From: Aquimarina latercula DSM 2041
GTDB taxonomy: Bacteria; Bacteroidota; Bacteroidia; Flavobacteriales; Flavobacteriaceae
Reading direction: 5' to 3'
Length of the DNA: 64,000 nt
Assembly (NCBI RefSeq): GCF_000430645.1
Contig: NZ_KE387185.1
Location: 283,780 to 347,779 of the forward strand
The position numbers and the translations under genes are program-made. Shown piece by piece: positions 52,932 to 62,268 of this stretch (positions are counted from its first letter, which is position 1; the number at the start of each line of letters is the position of its first letter). A model generated the notes under the pieces. It did not search any database and was not told where the DNA came from. It saw only the letters and a list, made by a program, of their open reading frames with translations.

Positions 52932-54284
52932 ATGAAGCGATTTAAAAAGATTTTAGGATATGGATTTATAGTAATAATTGGACTATTAGTTGTTGCTATA
53001 TTTTGGAATTACCCAAAACTTACAATACTTTCTGGATACTCTGCTAAGAATATGGCTTCTTCTGTTTTTATAGGGAATCGTAGTGTGGAGTTTACAGATA
53101 TCAATGATAATAATTTTGCTCCTGTTAATTTAGCAGAGGATCAGGTGAATATGACTAAAAAATCGGCAGTGGCTTCGGTTTTTGGGCTTAATGAACGAAA
53201 GGCTATTTATAGAGAAGGATTAGGAAGTGTAGTGATTGATGATGATTTTGATGAGAACGCTTCCTATTTAATCCCTAATAGAAGCAAGATTAAAACGAAT
53301 TTACCATTTCCTTATGGAGATTTACCTCAAAAGGACACTGTTTTTAGTGCCGTTGATTATCAAAAGATAGCGAATATGGTTTCATCTGTTTTTGATAAAG
53401 AAGGAGAAAGCATACAAAAGACTAGAGCTGTTTTGGTAATACATAAAGATCAGATAATAGCAGAGAAGTATGCAGATGGATTGGATGAGAATTCCGTTTT
53501 ATTAGGATGGTCAATGACTAAAAGTATTTTAGCTACTAATTATGGAATATTACAAAAACAAGGTAAAATAGATATTAATGATAAAGCTCCAATCAAGGAA
53601 TGGGAAGATGATGAACGAAAAGAAATTACAATTAGTAACCTATTACAAATGAATTGTGGATTGGAGTGGGATGAAGATTATGGATCGATTTCTGACGCAA
53701 CTACCATGTTGTATCTTGATAAGGATATGACTAAGCCTCAGATTTATAAAGAAGCAATTCATAAACCGAATGAATATTGGTATTATTCATCAGGTGTTTC
53801 TAATTTGTTGTCTGGGGTTTTAAGAGGACACTTTGATAGTTACCAAGAGTATCTTGATTTTCCGTACCGTGAATTTATTGATAAAATAGGTATGCATTCT
53901 ATGCTTATAGAAACTGATATGGCGGGTAATTATGTGGGTTCTTCCTATGCGTGGGCGACAGTTAGAGATTGGGCAAAATTTGGTTTGTTATATCTTCATA
54001 GAGGGAACTGGAATGGGGAACAAATTTTTAATCCTGAATGGGTTGATTATGTTACCACTCCAACTGCAACTTCCGAAGGTGATTATGGAGGCCATTTTTG
54101 GTTGAATGCTGGAGGTTTTTATCCAGATGCTCCAAAAGACATGTATTCTGCCAATGGATTTCAGGGGCAACGAGTATTTATAATTCCTTCTAAAGACCTA
54201 GTAATTGTTCGTTTTGGATTGGTTGGAGATGCAGGTATGGATTTTAATAGGTTTATAAAGGAAATTACCGAAGCCGTGAAATAA
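52932..54284 (+). CDS. Serine hydrolase of the beta-lactamase/6-aminohexanoate-dimer hydrolase type
   Basis: 450 residues. An N-terminal membrane segment (GYGFIVIIGLLVVAIFW) precedes a soluble enzyme domain. The active serine is in the SxxK motif GWSMTKSILATNYGIL (Ser193, Lys196), the tyrosine motif is YYSSGVSNLLSG (about 281-292) and a C-terminal GGHFWLN stretch holds the third box. This fits class C-like serine hydrolases acting on amides or esters, possibly 6-aminohexanoate-dimer hydrolase-like. It acts in the periplasm facing from the inner membrane. It is on the plus strand inside the otherwise minus-strand SUF cluster, splitting sufS from sufD. Confidence 0.86.
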   Translation: MKRFKKILGYGFIVIIGLLVVAIFWNYPKLTILSGYSAKNMASSVFIGNRSVEFTDINDNNFAPVNLAEDQVNMTKKSAVASVFGLNERKAIYREGLGSVVIDDDFDENASYLIPNRSKIKTNLPFPYGDLPQKDTVFSAVDYQKIANMVSSVFDKEGESIQKTRAVLVIHKDQIIAEKYADGLDENSVLLGWSMTKSILATNYGILQKQGKIDINDKAPIKEWEDDERKEITISNLLQMNCGLEWDEDYGSISDATTMLYLDKDMTKPQIYKEAIHKPNEYWYYSSGVSNLLSGVLRGHFDSYQEYLDFPYREFIDKIGMHSMLIETDMAGNYVGSSYAWATVRDWAKFGLLYLHRGNWNGEQIFNPEWVDYVTTPTATSEGDYGGHFWLNAGGFYPDAPKDMYSANGFQGQRVFIIPSKDLVIVRFGLVGDAGMDFNRFIKEITEAVK

Positions 54285-54286
54285 AA

Positions 54287-54314
54287 AAACCTCAACAAAT
54301 ATATGAAGAGGTTT
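54287..54314. terminator. Bidirectional terminator between the serine hydrolase and sufD genes
   Basis: Arms AAACCTC and GAGGTTT around a 14-base loop, with A and T tracts on both sides. Confidence 0.7.
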
Positions 54315-54338
54315 AGTAAATTTTATAATTCTTTATTG

Positions 54339-55652
54339 TTACAAATCGAAACCAATGTCAACTCCAAGCTTGTTAGCTATTAGTTTATTGATTCGTTGTT
54401 TTAGTTGAGGTATTTTTACACTTTCTAAAACATTGTTAGCAAACGCATACATAAGTAGCGCTCTTGCTTCTTTCTCTCCAATTCCTCTAGATCTCATATA
54501 AAATAGGGCTTGATCATCTAACTGACCAATAGTACAGCCGTGAGAACATTTTACGTCATCCGCAAAAATCTCTAGCTGAGGTTTAGAGTTAATCGTTGCT
54601 TTATCACTTAATAAGATATTATTATTAGATTGAAAAGCATTCGTTTTCTGTGCTTCTTTGTTTACAATGATTTTACCATTAAAAACACCAGTAGCTTTTT
54701 CGTCAAAAATACCTTTATAATCCTGATGACTTTCACAATTAGGCTCTGTATGATGCACTAATGTATTGTGATCTACATGTTGTTTGCCTTCAATAATTGT
54801 AACTCCATTAAGTATAGAGTCAATACCTTCTCCGTATTGATAGAAATTTAGATTATTTCTAGTAATATTACCTCCAAAAGCAAATGTATGCACAGAAGCA
54901 ATACTTTGTGCTTGCTGCTTTATAAATGTGTTATCTATTAAAGAAGCAGATTCATTATCGTTTTGTATTTTGTAATAATCAACAATAGCTCTTTTGTCTA
55001 CAAAGATTTCTGTTACAGAATTTGTAAGTACAGGATTAGGTGTTAAACTTTGGTGGCGTTCAATAATCTGTACATGTGAATTTTCTTCTACAACGATTAG
55101 ATTACGAGGTTGTAAAAGTTGAGTTGATTCTTTTCCTGTAGAAAAATGAATTATTTGTATGGGCTTATCTGCAAGCTTATTTTTAGGAATATATATATAA
55201 GCTCCTTCTTTAGAAAAAGCAGTGTTCAATGAAGTTAAACCATCTTTTGGTGCAACTTTATTAAAATAGTTGTCGACTATCGGTTTATACTTATCATGAT
55301 TTAGAGCAGATGACATTAAACATACATCAATCTTATCGTGTGTAGTCTCTGATAAATGAGAAGAATATTTACCATCAATAAATACTATTTTATATGTATC
55401 TAAATCATAAAGAAAGTATTTTTTTACATCTTTAAATTCTAGTGCATTTTCTTCTTTAGGGAAAATACTGTAATCGTGTTTCAGTATAGAATTTAGTGAA
55501 GTATATTTCCAAGCTTCTTCTTTTTTCGTAGGGAAGCCTTTTTCTTCAAATACCTTTATAGCTTGGCTTCTGATATCATGAATAGGCGCATCTACATCTA
55601 CCGTGTTTTCAAAAGCAAGAAAAGAAGATACTAATTTTTCTTTCAGCTCCAT
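54339..55652 (-). CDS. sufD: SufD component of the SUF scaffold
   Basis: 437 residues. The C-terminal conserved core reads HNTLVHHTEPNCESHQDYKGIF, GKIIVNKEAQKTNAFQSNNNILLS and KPQLEIFADDVKCSHGCTIGQLDD, which carries the SufB/SufD-type cysteine-histidine segment, and the N-terminal domain has the KKEEAWKYTSL phrase. SufD forms a heterodimer with SufB and binds SufC. It starts 2 bp after sufC, so the two are coupled. Confidence 0.95.
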   Translation of the reverse strand: MELKEKLVSSFLAFENTVDVDAPIHDIRSQAIKVFEEKGFPTKKEEAWKYTSLNSILKHDYSIFPKEENALEFKDVKKYFLYDLDTYKIVFIDGKYSSHLSETTHDKIDVCLMSSALNHDKYKPIVDNYFNKVAPKDGLTSLNTAFSKEGAYIYIPKNKLADKPIQIIHFSTGKESTQLLQPRNLIVVEENSHVQIIERHQSLTPNPVLTNSVTEIFVDKRAIVDYYKIQNDNESASLIDNTFIKQQAQSIASVHTFAFGGNITRNNLNFYQYGEGIDSILNGVTIIEGKQHVDHNTLVHHTEPNCESHQDYKGIFDEKATGVFNGKIIVNKEAQKTNAFQSNNNILLSDKATINSKPQLEIFADDVKCSHGCTIGQLDDQALFYMRSRGIGEKEARALLMYAFANNVLESVKIPQLKQRINKLIANKLGVDIGFDL

Positions 55653-55654
55653 AA

Positions 55655-56407
55655 TTATGCGTTTATCTCTTCTTTAATCCAATCGTACCCTTTTTCTTCT
55701 AATTCTAAAGCAAGTTCTTTAGTTCCAGATTTTACAATTTTACCATCATATAAAACGTGTACATAATCTGGTACAATATAATCTAATAGTCTTTGGTAGT
55801 GGGTAATGACAATAACAGCATTGTCCTTACTTTTTAATTTATTTACTCCATTAGCTACAATTCGTAATGCATCAATATCTAAACCAGAATCTGTTTCATC
55901 CAAAATAGCAAGTTTAGGCTCCATCATTGCCATTTGGAATATCTCATTACGTTTTTTCTCTCCACCAGAGAAACCTTGGTTAAGCGAACGAGATAAAAAT
56001 TTACGATCAATATCTAATAGTTCAGATTTTTCTCGAATTTTCTTTAACATATCCTTTGCGGGCATTTCTTCTAACCCTTGTGCTTTTCTAGTCTCGTTAA
56101 TTGCAGTTTTCATAAAGTTAGTAACCGTAACTCCAGGAATTTCTACAGGGTATTGAAATGAAAGAAATACACCTTTATGGGCTCTTTCTTCTGCAGCTAA
56201 CTCTTCTATATCTTCACCATCTAAAAGAATATTACCTTCTGTTACTTCATATTCTTCTTTTCCTGCAACAATACTTGCTAATGTACTTTTACCAGCACCA
56301 TTAGGACCCATTATTGCGTGTACTTCTCCTGCTTTTACATTTAGGTTAAGACCTTTTAAAATCTCTTTATCTTCAACGCTAGCGTGTAAATCCTTAATTT
56401 CTAACAT
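55655..56407 (-). CDS. sufC: Fe-S assembly ATPase SufC
   Basis: 250 residues, an ABC-type ATPase. Walker A is GPNGAGKSTL, the signature loop is LSRSLNQGFSGGEKKRNEI, and Walker B is PKLAILDETDSGLDIDAL. The GFSGGEKKRNEI form is specific to SufC. It drives the SufBCD complex in the cytosol. It is flanked by an odd lipoprotein gene on the 5' side (31-bp gap) and sufD on the 3' side (2 bp). Confidence 0.97.
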   Translation of the reverse strand: MLEIKDLHASVEDKEILKGLNLNVKAGEVHAIMGPNGAGKSTLASIVAGKEEYEVTEGNILLDGEDIEELAAEERAHKGVFLSFQYPVEIPGVTVTNFMKTAINETRKAQGLEEMPAKDMLKKIREKSELLDIDRKFLSRSLNQGFSGGEKKRNEIFQMAMMEPKLAILDETDSGLDIDALRIVANGVNKLKSKDNAVIVITHYQRLLDYIVPDYVHVLYDGKIVKSGTKELALELEEKGYDWIKEEINA

Positions 56408-56438
56408 CTTGTATTTTTGTTTCTTTTAAATAATTTTT

Positions 56439-56849
56439 TTAATGATTATGACCTTCATGTCCTGATGCATCAGGCTGTAATGTCGAATCCGAAGACTTTA
56501 TTTTAGTAGGCAATTCTGAAGTTGGTTCACTAACACCAACAATTTCTTTTATTTCTACAACTTCTGGCCAGCCATCTTCTGTGTTTTTCTTCACGACTCC
56601 TTTAATTACCACGGGAACCATATCATATTCTTCTCTTTGTAAAGGCTTTATTTTTTCGTTTAATTCATTAGCTAAATCGTCAATGATTACACCATAAATA
56701 AAATCTTTACCTTTTATAACACCTGCATTATCAATCAATATAAACTCTCCACGTATTAAAGTGGTTTCGGAACCTGATGATTGAGATTTTTCGTTTTTAC
56801 ACGAAAAAATTAATAAGCTTACGATGACAAGGAGAAATGATTTTTTCAT
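56439..56849 (-). CDS. Small lipoprotein inserted between sufB and sufC
   Basis: 136 residues, family not recognised. A lipoprotein signal peptide ends in IFSC (Cys17). The mature part (LIRGEFILIDNAGVIKGKDFIYGVI, read in parts; EEYDMVPVVIKGVVKKNTEDGWPEVVEIKEIV) is a small beta-sheet protein, and the tail (DSTLQPDASGHEGHNH) carries three histidines that could bind a metal ion. It has the same strand and 26- to 31-bp gaps to both neighbours, so it is very likely part of the suf transcript even though SUF work is cytosolic and a lipoprotein faces the periplasm. Confidence 0.78.
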   Translation of the reverse strand: MKKSFLLVIVSLLIFSCKNEKSQSSGSETTLIRGEFILIDNAGVIKGKDFIYGVIIDDLANELNEKIKPLQREEYDMVPVVIKGVVKKNTEDGWPEVVEIKEIVGVSEPTSELPTKIKSSDSTLQPDASGHEGHNH

Positions 56850-56875
56850 TTGTGTGAATTAGTTAGTTATACGCT

Positions 56876-58321
56876 TTATCCAACAGAACCTTCAAGAGAA
56901 ATTTCTAGAAGTTTTTGAGCTTCTACCGCAAATTCCATAGGAAGTTTATTTAATACTTCTTTACTGAAACCGTTAACGATTAGAGCAATTGCTTTTTCTG
57001 TATCAATACCTCTTTGATTACAGTAAAATATTTGATCTTCTCCAATCTTACTTGTAGTTGCTTCGTGTTCTATTTGAGCAGTTTTATTCTTTGCTTCAAT
57101 ATATGGAAACGTATGAGCTCCACATTCATTGCCCATTAGTAAAGAATCGCATTGAGAAAAGTTTCGAGCATTGGTTGCTCTACTATTAATTTGTACCAAT
57201 CCTCGATAACTATTTTGGGATTTTCCAGCAGAAATTCCTTTTGATATGATGGTACTTTTAGTGTTCTTTCCTAAGTGGATCATCTTGGTTCCTGTATCTG
57301 CTTGCTGAAAGTTATTAGTTACAGCAATAGAATAAAATTCACCAACAGAATGATCTCCTTTAAGAATACAGGATGGATATTTCCAAGTTACAGCTGAACC
57401 AGTTTCTACTTGAGTCCAAGAAATTTTAGCATTTGTTTCGCAAATCCCTCGTTTAGTAACGAAATTGTAAACACCACCTTTTCCTTCTGCATTACCAGGA
57501 TACCAGTTTTGCACTGTAGAATATTTGATTTCTGCATCATCCAACGCGATTAATTCTACAACTGCAGCGTGTAGTTGATTTTCATCCCGTGAAGGAGCAG
57601 TACAACCTTCTAAATAACTTACATAGCTACCTTGGTCAGCTATTACTAAAGTACGCTCGAATTGACCTGTTCCCGCTTGATTAATCCTAAAATAGGTAGA
57701 TAGTTCCATTGGGCATCTCACACCTTTTGGGATATAACAAAAAGATCCATCGCTAAAAACAGCAGAGTTTAGAGCGGCATAAAAGTTATCTTTTTGAGGA
57801 ACAACAGATCCGATATGTTTACGTACTAGTTCTGGATGTTCTTGTATTGCTTCAGAAATAGAACAAAATATAATGCCTTTTTCTGCAAGAGTATCTTTAA
57901 AAGTGGTGGCTACAGAAACAGAATCCATAACAATGTCTACTGCCACACCTGCTAATTTCTTTTGTTCATCTAAAGAGATACCTAATCTTTTGAATGTATC
58001 CAGTAATTCTGGATCTACTTCATCAAGACTGTCATATTTTGGCTTTTTATTAGGTGCCGAGTAATAAGAAATATCTTGAAAATTAGGTTTTTCGTAATTT
58101 ACGTTTGCCCATTCAGGCTCTTCCATTTGTTCCCACACTTTAAATGCCTCAAGTCTCCAGTCAGTCATCCATTGAGGTTCATTTTTTTTCTTTGAAATCG
58201 CACGAACAATATCTTCATTTAGACCAACAGGAAATGTTTCAGATTCTATATCGGTATAAAATCCGTACTCATATTCTTTGGTTTCTAATTCTTTTTTTAA
58301 GTCGTCTTCAGTATATGCCAT
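56876..58321 (-). CDS. sufB: SufB component of the SUF scaffold
   Basis: 481 residues, normal length. Phrases are [48 protein letters not shown]-type (here [20 protein letters not shown]), [40 protein letters not shown] and [22 protein letters not shown], all of the SufB family. SufB is the cluster-assembly scaffold of the SufBCD complex. It precedes the small lipoprotein and sufC. Confidence 0.97.
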   Translation of the reverse strand: MAYTEDDLKKELETKEYEYGFYTDIESETFPVGLNEDIVRAISKKKNEPQWMTDWRLEAFKVWEQMEEPEWANVNYEKPNFQDISYYSAPNKKPKYDSLDEVDPELLDTFKRLGISLDEQKKLAGVAVDIVMDSVSVATTFKDTLAEKGIIFCSISEAIQEHPELVRKHIGSVVPQKDNFYAALNSAVFSDGSFCYIPKGVRCPMELSTYFRINQAGTGQFERTLVIADQGSYVSYLEGCTAPSRDENQLHAAVVELIALDDAEIKYSTVQNWYPGNAEGKGGVYNFVTKRGICETNAKISWTQVETGSAVTWKYPSCILKGDHSVGEFYSIAVTNNFQQADTGTKMIHLGKNTKSTIISKGISAGKSQNSYRGLVQINSRATNARNFSQCDSLLMGNECGAHTFPYIEAKNKTAQIEHEATTSKIGEDQIFYCNQRGIDTEKAIALIVNGFSKEVLNKLPMEFAVEAQKLLEISLEGSVG

Positions 58322-58365
58322 CTTGCTAAGTCTTAAGGGGTAGCTTAAGATCTTTTTTTAAATTT

Positions 58366-58695
58366 TTAAAGGGAAAAACTTTCTCCGCAACCGCAAGTTC
58401 TGTTTGCGTTTGGGTTATTAAAAACGAAACCGGTTCCGTTAAGACCTCCGGAATATTCTAGGGTAGTACCAATAAGGTATAAAAAGCTTTTTTTATCAAC
58501 AATTATTTTTACACCGTTGTCTTCAAAAACTTTATCTCCTTCTTCTTGAGTTTTATCAAATTTTAAGTCATATGATAAACCGGAACAACCTCCACTTTTA
58601 ACACCTACACGGACGTAGTCTGAAGAAGCGTCATAACCGTCATCACTCATCAATTCTACGACTTTCTTTTTAGCTGTGTCTGATACCTTAATCAT
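58366..58695 (-). CDS. sufA: SufA/IscA-type iron-sulfur carrier
   Basis: 109 residues. The three conserved cysteines of the HesB/IscA family are present: Cys37 in GVKSGGCSGLSYDLKF and Cys101/Cys103 in the tail RTCGCGESF. It carries or transfers clusters to target proteins. It is the first gene of the suf cluster, with a -7 element (TATATTTG) 33 bp upstream, so the operon is sufA-sufB-lipoprotein-sufC-sufD. Confidence 0.93.
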   Translation of the reverse strand: MIKVSDTAKKKVVELMSDDGYDASSDYVRVGVKSGGCSGLSYDLKFDKTQEEGDKVFEDNGVKIIVDKKSFLYLIGTTLEYSGGLNGTGFVFNNPNANRTCGCGESFSL

Positions 58696-58727
58696 ATTTT
58701 ATAGATAGATTAATTCTAAATTGAATG

Positions 58728-58735
58728 CAAATATA
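58728..58735 (-). promoter_or_regulatory. -7 promoter element of the suf operon
   Basis: The minus strand reads TATATTTG, an exact TAnnTTTG match, 33-40 bp upstream of sufA. Confidence 0.55.
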
Positions 58736-59028
58736 CTACATAAGTAGGTTTTATTTACATAACCTAACATTTATCTAACATATATTGGAATAGGTATAAT
58801 CTATAATCAATATACTTATGCGTGTGTTTAGTATTTATTTGTAAAATTTAATATTGATTTAAATCAAAAATGAGATTTGATTTTCTAACTGTGATCAATA
58901 CTTTTTCACAAAACTATAATATTATAATAACATTTTTTTATGACGTGTAATAACAATTTTAACGTTCCTTGAACTAAGGAAATCAATAGAGGAGAGTTGC
59001 TTTTTTTGGAATCGTAAATTTTTTTGAA
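58736..59028. other. AT-rich divergent intergenic region
   Basis: About 290 bp between the suf promoter element and the LytTR regulator gene (333 bp from sufA to the regulator). No gene; no TAnnTTTG seen in front of the regulator, whose promoter is therefore undefined. No repeat stands out. Confidence 0.35.
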
Positions 59029-59733
59029 ATGAATTCAATTAAGTCAATTTTAATCGATGACGAGGAAGATGCTATCCAATCATTAGAATGGAAAATTTGT
59101 CGATATTGTCCGTATATTGAAATTGTTGAGACAATTTCTAATCCTTTAGAGGCTATAAAAATCATAGAAAACACAAATCTTGATTGTGTTTTTATAGATA
59201 TAAAGATGCCAAATCTTACTGGCTTTGATATTTTAGAGGCATTACACCAAAGAGACTTCTTTGTTGTGATTACATCAGCTTTTGAGAATTATGCTTTAAA
59301 AGCGATACAATTTTCTGTGTTTGATTATTTATTGAAACCTATTGATAAGGATGATCTAATGCGCATCTATAAAAAACTTTGTCAGCATATTAATATTAAT
59401 AACCCTTCTCAATCAACTATAGTAAAACTTTGTGTAAATGGAGTAATTCATTTTTTAAAAAAAGATGAGATTATAATGTTAAAAGCAGAAGGAAATTATA
59501 CTAAGGTATTTTTAATTGATGACCGTAAGTTGTTTTTATCAAAAACCTTAAAAGAGGTTACAGAGGTATTGCCAGAAAGTTGCTTTTTTAGGGTACATAA
59601 TTCTTATTGTATTAATCTACGTCATGTACAGGAATACAGAAAGAATCAAGGAGGCATTATAATTATGAGTAATGGTCAGCATGCTAGTATTAGTAGAAAT
59701 CGAAAAAATGAATTTCTAATAAAGATGCACTAA
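59029..59733 (+). CDS. LytTR-family response regulator
   Basis: 234 residues. The receiver domain has the acidic pocket (SILIDDEEDAI, residues 7-15), the phosphoacceptor Asp57 in CVFIDIKMPNLTGFDILEA and the lysine in FDYLLKPIDKDDL (about 104). Residues about 137-234 form a LytTR DNA-binding domain (VNGVIHFLKKDEIIMLKAEGNYTKVF, FFRVHNSYCINLRHVQEY). Such regulators bind DNA direct repeats and control envelope or peptide-related genes. It is transcribed with the kinase gene 12 bp downstream. Confidence 0.94.
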   Translation: MNSIKSILIDDEEDAIQSLEWKICRYCPYIEIVETISNPLEAIKIIENTNLDCVFIDIKMPNLTGFDILEALHQRDFFVVITSAFENYALKAIQFSVFDYLLKPIDKDDLMRIYKKLCQHININNPSQSTIVKLCVNGVIHFLKKDEIIMLKAEGNYTKVFLIDDRKLFLSKTLKEVTEVLPESCFFRVHNSYCINLRHVQEYRKNQGGIIIMSNGQHASISRNRKNEFLIKMH

Positions 59734-59745
59734 ACCTTTTTTTGT

Positions 59746-61050
59746 TTGGATTTTCAAAACTTCAACATATGGTTACAAGGAGTATTATTTGTGATTTCTT
59801 TATATCCTTTATTGATATACTTTAGAAGCAAAAACAAAATATTTCTTTTTTATAGTCTTTATGTAATTTGCCTTCTTTTTTATTTTTCATATTACGGATC
59901 CATTGTTTTTTACGAATTGTTTTTTTCTTATAGAAAGCCAATTATATTCTATGGAGTACAGTTTTTGGCATATTCTTTTTACATCTCATTCATGCGAGAA
60001 TTGTTAGAAACTAAAAAATATATTCCTAAATGGGATTACATTTTAAACGTTACAAGATGGGTTTTTATAGGTTGTATTTTCTTGATAGGAATATTAGACG
60101 TTTTAGTATCATCAAAAGAACTTTTTGTATTTGTTGCTCTGGTTCTGGTTTTAATGACGGTTTTTGCTTTTGTAAGCTATTTTAAAGTATATAAAATTGA
60201 AGCTTCACAAGTCAAATTACTTATTGCAGGGTCTTGTATTTACGTGATTATGGCGAACATAAGCCTCTACTTTTCTTATGCTGGGTATAATGAATCATTT
60301 GATTCTATAATTTTTATGGAAATAGGAGCAATTCTAGAAGTTTTGATTTTTGCTTTGGCAATTGGCAATAAGATTAAGAAGATCTCCGATGATAAAAAAG
60401 AAACTCAATTGAGACTAATGAGGAGTTCGTTAGAAGCTTCTGAACTTAAAATAATAGCGCTTAAAGCACAGATGAACCCACATTTTATCTTCAATGTTCT
60501 TAATTCAATAAACAATTATATTCTTAGAAATGATATCGAGAAAGCGTCAGATTATTTAACTAAATTTTCTAAGCTAATTAGAAAAGTATTAAAAAATTCT
60601 ACCGAAAGAACAATTCCATTATCACAGGAGATTGAAGTTGTTAGAAGTTATGTCGAATTGGAAAGACTAAGAATTAAAAGTGATTTTTCCTTTTGTATAG
60701 AAAAAACAACAGATCTCTCTAAAATAAAGATTCCTCCGCTTTGTTTACAACCGTTTGTTGAAAATGCTATTTGGCATGGTCTACAATCCAAAAAAACAGA
60801 AAAACTATTACAAATTGAAATTAAACAACCTGACAAGGAAAGTGTGGAAATAGTAATTTTAGATAATGGCATTGGAAGAAAAAACGCGTCAGAATTAAAA
60901 AACACTTCGGATAACAGCTCGTTTGGATCAAAGGTCACAAGGGAAAGAATTCTTGCGATACACCCTAAAAACAGATTGTTTATTGAGGATTTTGAAAAAG
61001 AAAACATATTAGAACCGGGAACTAAGGTTACTATTCATTTACATAAATAA
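59746..61050 (+). CDS. LytS-type membrane sensor histidine kinase
   Basis: 434 residues from a TTG start at 59746; no ATG fits near the start of the first membrane span. The first about 210 residues hold about seven membrane spans (VLFVISLYPLLIYF, FLFYSLYVICLLFYFSYY, VFIGCIFLIGILDVLV, FVFVALVLVLMTVFAFV and others), a 7TMR-like sensor. The kinase core of the HisKA_3-like LytS type has the histidine box KAQMNPHFIFNVLNSINNYI (His246), the N box PFVENAIWHGL and a G box LDNGIGRKNA. It should phosphorylate the LytTR regulator upstream. The pair is close, so it is almost surely a two-component system. Confidence 0.93.
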   Translation: MDFQNFNIWLQGVLFVISLYPLLIYFRSKNKIFLFYSLYVICLLFYFSYYGSIVFYELFFSYRKPIIFYGVQFLAYSFYISFMRELLETKKYIPKWDYILNVTRWVFIGCIFLIGILDVLVSSKELFVFVALVLVLMTVFAFVSYFKVYKIEASQVKLLIAGSCIYVIMANISLYFSYAGYNESFDSIIFMEIGAILEVLIFALAIGNKIKKISDDKKETQLRLMRSSLEASELKIIALKAQMNPHFIFNVLNSINNYILRNDIEKASDYLTKFSKLIRKVLKNSTERTIPLSQEIEVVRSYVELERLRIKSDFSFCIEKTTDLSKIKIPPLCLQPFVENAIWHGLQSKKTEKLLQIEIKQPDKESVEIVILDNGIGRKNASELKNTSDNSSFGSKVTRERILAIHPKNRLFIEDFEKENILEPGTKVTIHLHK

Positions 61051-61247
61051 CGAGCTATCATTCTTTATGAACCATCTACTAAATATTTTAAACCATTTAC
61101 TAATATTTAGAACTCTGTAGTAATTAACTTCTATAACTTTGATAGTGTGTCTATTTTGAATACGAAGGTATTTAAACACAAAATTGATTTTGCGCAAATC
61201 GAGAAACCTAAGAACTATATTGTTCACTAACTCTTAAAACAATTTTT

Positions 61248-62195
61248 ATGAAAACCGTAAACAAAGCTATCGTTAAAATGATGCAGATTGCATTGGTTTT
61301 AATGTTTGTATTTTCTTGTACAAAAGATGAAACAACAGAGGTGTATCAAGAACCGGATGCACTGGTGGAATCTGAATATGGACTAGAAGCTATTTCTGAT
61401 AAAGAAATTCCTCAAGAAGTTCTAAATCAGCTAGAAACAATTAAAGATAATTTGGAAAAATACATGAGTGATGTATTACAAATTGTTGATTATACCATCA
61501 TAGGAAAAGTTCCTAATGCGAAAAGTTTAAATATGACTTTTGAAGCAATATCAAAATCTTCTTCGACTGTAGCTTATGGTAATATTATGGATCCCGAAAC
61601 AGTTGTTGTTGGGAATTTAAACAAGTTGCTTCCTAGTAAAACGCAGGAAGGAACTGATCTTTTAAAAGAATATGCATCAGATCAAATTAAAGTAGGAGAT
61701 AAAGCAATCGAATTGACTTGGAACTATAAAGGAGAAACTTTCAAAACAATAACATTTTATAATGATGAAGGTATTACTTGGGATAATCTTATGATAGGTC
61801 TTATTATGATGAATCCTGAACCTGAAATGGAACTTAAGAATAATGCTAATGAAAAAGCTGGCGTTAGGTGGAATTCATACAAAAGAAGCTGGTATGGAAA
61901 TTGGCTTTGGGGTTCTAGAAGAGGAACTATTTATTATGAAATTACAGTGTATCATACTAATGGTACAGTCAGTAATACTGATATTACTGATTATGGACAT
62001 ATGAATATTGGATCTGCTAAATCAGAAAGTAGAGTGTTAAAAGAAACAGGGAGTTATGGTAGAGGTCAATATGCCTTAGGTCTTTGTACACCAATCGCTT
62101 CATTAAAATTTAACGAAGACAATTTTGAGGTTTCCGTAAGCGGAGTAGGAAGCAATATTATTTCCAATGGAACTAAGTCTCTTTATCCAAATTAG
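61248..62195 (+). CDS. Lipoprotein of unknown function
   Basis: 315 residues, family not recognised. A lipoprotein signal peptide ends in VFSC (Cys24). The acidic N-terminal region (ESEYGLEAISDKEIPQEVLN, then LETIKDNLEKYMSDVLQI) is followed by a beta-rich body with WNYKGETFKTITFYNDEGITWDNLM, and a Trp/Arg-rich stretch (WNSYKRSWYGNWLWGSRRGTIYYE), ending in aromatic strands. It lies about 200 bp after the kinase gene and shares its strand, so it may be a target of the LytTR system; no direct evidence exists. Terminator downstream. Confidence 0.7.
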   Translation: MKTVNKAIVKMMQIALVLMFVFSCTKDETTEVYQEPDALVESEYGLEAISDKEIPQEVLNQLETIKDNLEKYMSDVLQIVDYTIIGKVPNAKSLNMTFEAISKSSSTVAYGNIMDPETVVVGNLNKLLPSKTQEGTDLLKEYASDQIKVGDKAIELTWNYKGETFKTITFYNDEGITWDNLMIGLIMMNPEPEMELKNNANEKAGVRWNSYKRSWYGNWLWGSRRGTIYYEITVYHTNGTVSNTDITDYGHMNIGSAKSESRVLKETGSYGRGQYALGLCTPIASLKFNEDNFEVSVSGVGSNIISNGTKSLYPN

Positions 62196-62229
62196 ATAGG
62201 GTTAGAATATTAAAATTAAGATATAAAAA

Positions 62230-62268
62230 GAAAGCTGTGAATAAATACTATTTGTCCACAGCTTTTTT
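62230..62268. terminator. Terminator after the orphan lipoprotein gene
   Basis: Arms AAAGCTGTG and CACAGCTTT around an AT-rich loop with a T run; it also overlaps the end of the convergent di-heme enzyme gene. Confidence 0.82.
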
